Source: Bacillus sp. FJAT-49736
Lineage (GTDB): Bacteria; Bacillota; Bacilli; Bacillales; Bacillaceae_C
Assembly: GCF_018343615.1 (NCBI RefSeq)
Contig: NZ_JAGYPI010000001.1
Span: forward strand, 1,692,960 to 1,756,959
Length of the DNA stretch: 64,000 nucleotides
Direction: 5' to 3'
The notes under the pieces were generated by a model. That model was given only the letters and a program-made list of their open reading frames with translations, did no database searches and was not told the origin of the DNA. The translations under genes and the position numbers were made by a program. Shown piece after piece: positions 63,775 through 64,000 of this stretch. Each line of letters opens with the position of its first letter. Position 1 is the stretch's first letter.

Positions 63775-64000
63775 ACTGCTTTCCCCACCTGTTCTAATAC
63801 CTTTACGAATAAAGGTGATAATTGAATTAATACATATCCTAATCCTGCGTTTTGAATCATGCTCCAAGCTTTTTCGGAATTACCTAATATAAAGAAGAAA
63901 CAACCACCGACCATTACTACGGAAGCTACCGGAAGTGAAATTGCTACTAATATATCGACTAACGGATCCAATGCATGAGCCAACGTTCTTAATGCTGTAT
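63771..64000 (-). CDS. Two-helix membrane protein of the inserted element, N-terminus beyond window
   Basis: The frame is open to the right edge; 76 residues are seen. It has helices at about DILVAISLPVASVVMVGGCFF and GYVLIQLSPLFVKVLEQVG, with FILGNSEKAWSMIQNAGLG between. The two-helix plan with a short basic turn resembles VirB2/TrbC pilins of conjugative type IV secretion, or a phage holin. This is a pattern impression only. It is coupled with the 51-residue ORF. Confidence 0.5.
   Translation of the reverse strand, partial: TALRTLAHALDPLVDILVAISLPVASVVMVGGCFFFILGNSEKAWSMIQNAGLGYVLIQLSPLFVKVLEQVGKAV

Noticed and set aside
1-64000. CRISPR arrays, tRNA or rRNA genes
   Set aside because: No regularly spaced direct repeats, cloverleaf-like sequences or rRNA segments were recognised on either strand.

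Overview
The window reads as a chromosomal segment of a low-GC, endospore-forming member of the Bacillaceae. Support for this comes from spo0A, spoIVB and all eight spoIIIA genes, Prli42, bacilliredoxin, YqhG/YqhH/YqzE, a comG pilus operon and strong GGAGG ribosome-binding sites. Gene order largely follows the yqj-yqi-yqh-comG block of Bacillus subtilis (known from memory, not searched). The species cannot be fixed from the sequence alone. Almost everything lies on the minus strand.

Layout. 1-8801: an M20 peptidase (cut by the left edge), then propionyl/methylmalonyl-CoA genes (carboxyltransferase, epimerase, MeaB, mutase large and small subunits), with the tiny Prli42 gene and bacilliredoxin BrxB between them. 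9210-19537: the branched-chain keto-acid operon ptb-bcd-buk-lpdV-bkdAA-bkdAB-bkdB. It is preceded by a clear sigma-54 promoter, a 15-bp inverted repeat and the activator gene bkdR. Isoleucine and valine degradation by this operon gives propionyl-CoA or methylmalonyl-CoA, which the neighbouring B12-dependent mutase genes can turn into succinyl-CoA. 19627-35412: yqzF, a glycerophosphodiesterase, spo0A, spoIVB, recN, argR, tlyA, dxs, ispA, xseBA, folD, nusB, an Asp23 protein and accBC. 35683-41064: the spoIIIAA-AH operon behind a sigma-E type promoter. 41293-46558: efp, pepQ, aroQ, yqhR, yqhQ, yqhP and yqhO. 46859-50552: an ECF sigma factor overlapping a stand-alone ClpX-type zinc finger, and B12-dependent ribonucleotide reductase. 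51036-59537: rhodanese, an AAA ATPase, the glycine-cleavage operon behind a tandem glycine riboswitch, a SNF2 helicase, YqhG and YqzE. 59581-63480: aroK and comGG to comGB, then a truncated comGA.

Most notable points. (1) comGA is broken at about 63480. The DNA to its right has two translationally coupled ORFs of foreign appearance, which suggests a prophage or conjugative element whose other end is outside the window. (2) At least five intergenic copies of a short dispersed repeat (about 100-160 bp, inverted ends related to GGCTSTTTTC) are present; one sits inside the spoIIIA operon and ends exactly against the spoIIIAC stop codon. (3) spoIIIAD appears to start at an ATT codon. (4) An ECF sigma gene overlaps a 64-residue protein that is only a ClpX zinc-binding domain. 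(5) Several unexplained structured elements occur, at 3517-3585, 8957-9106 and 15147-15230. All function calls were made by reading motifs; no database search was run.
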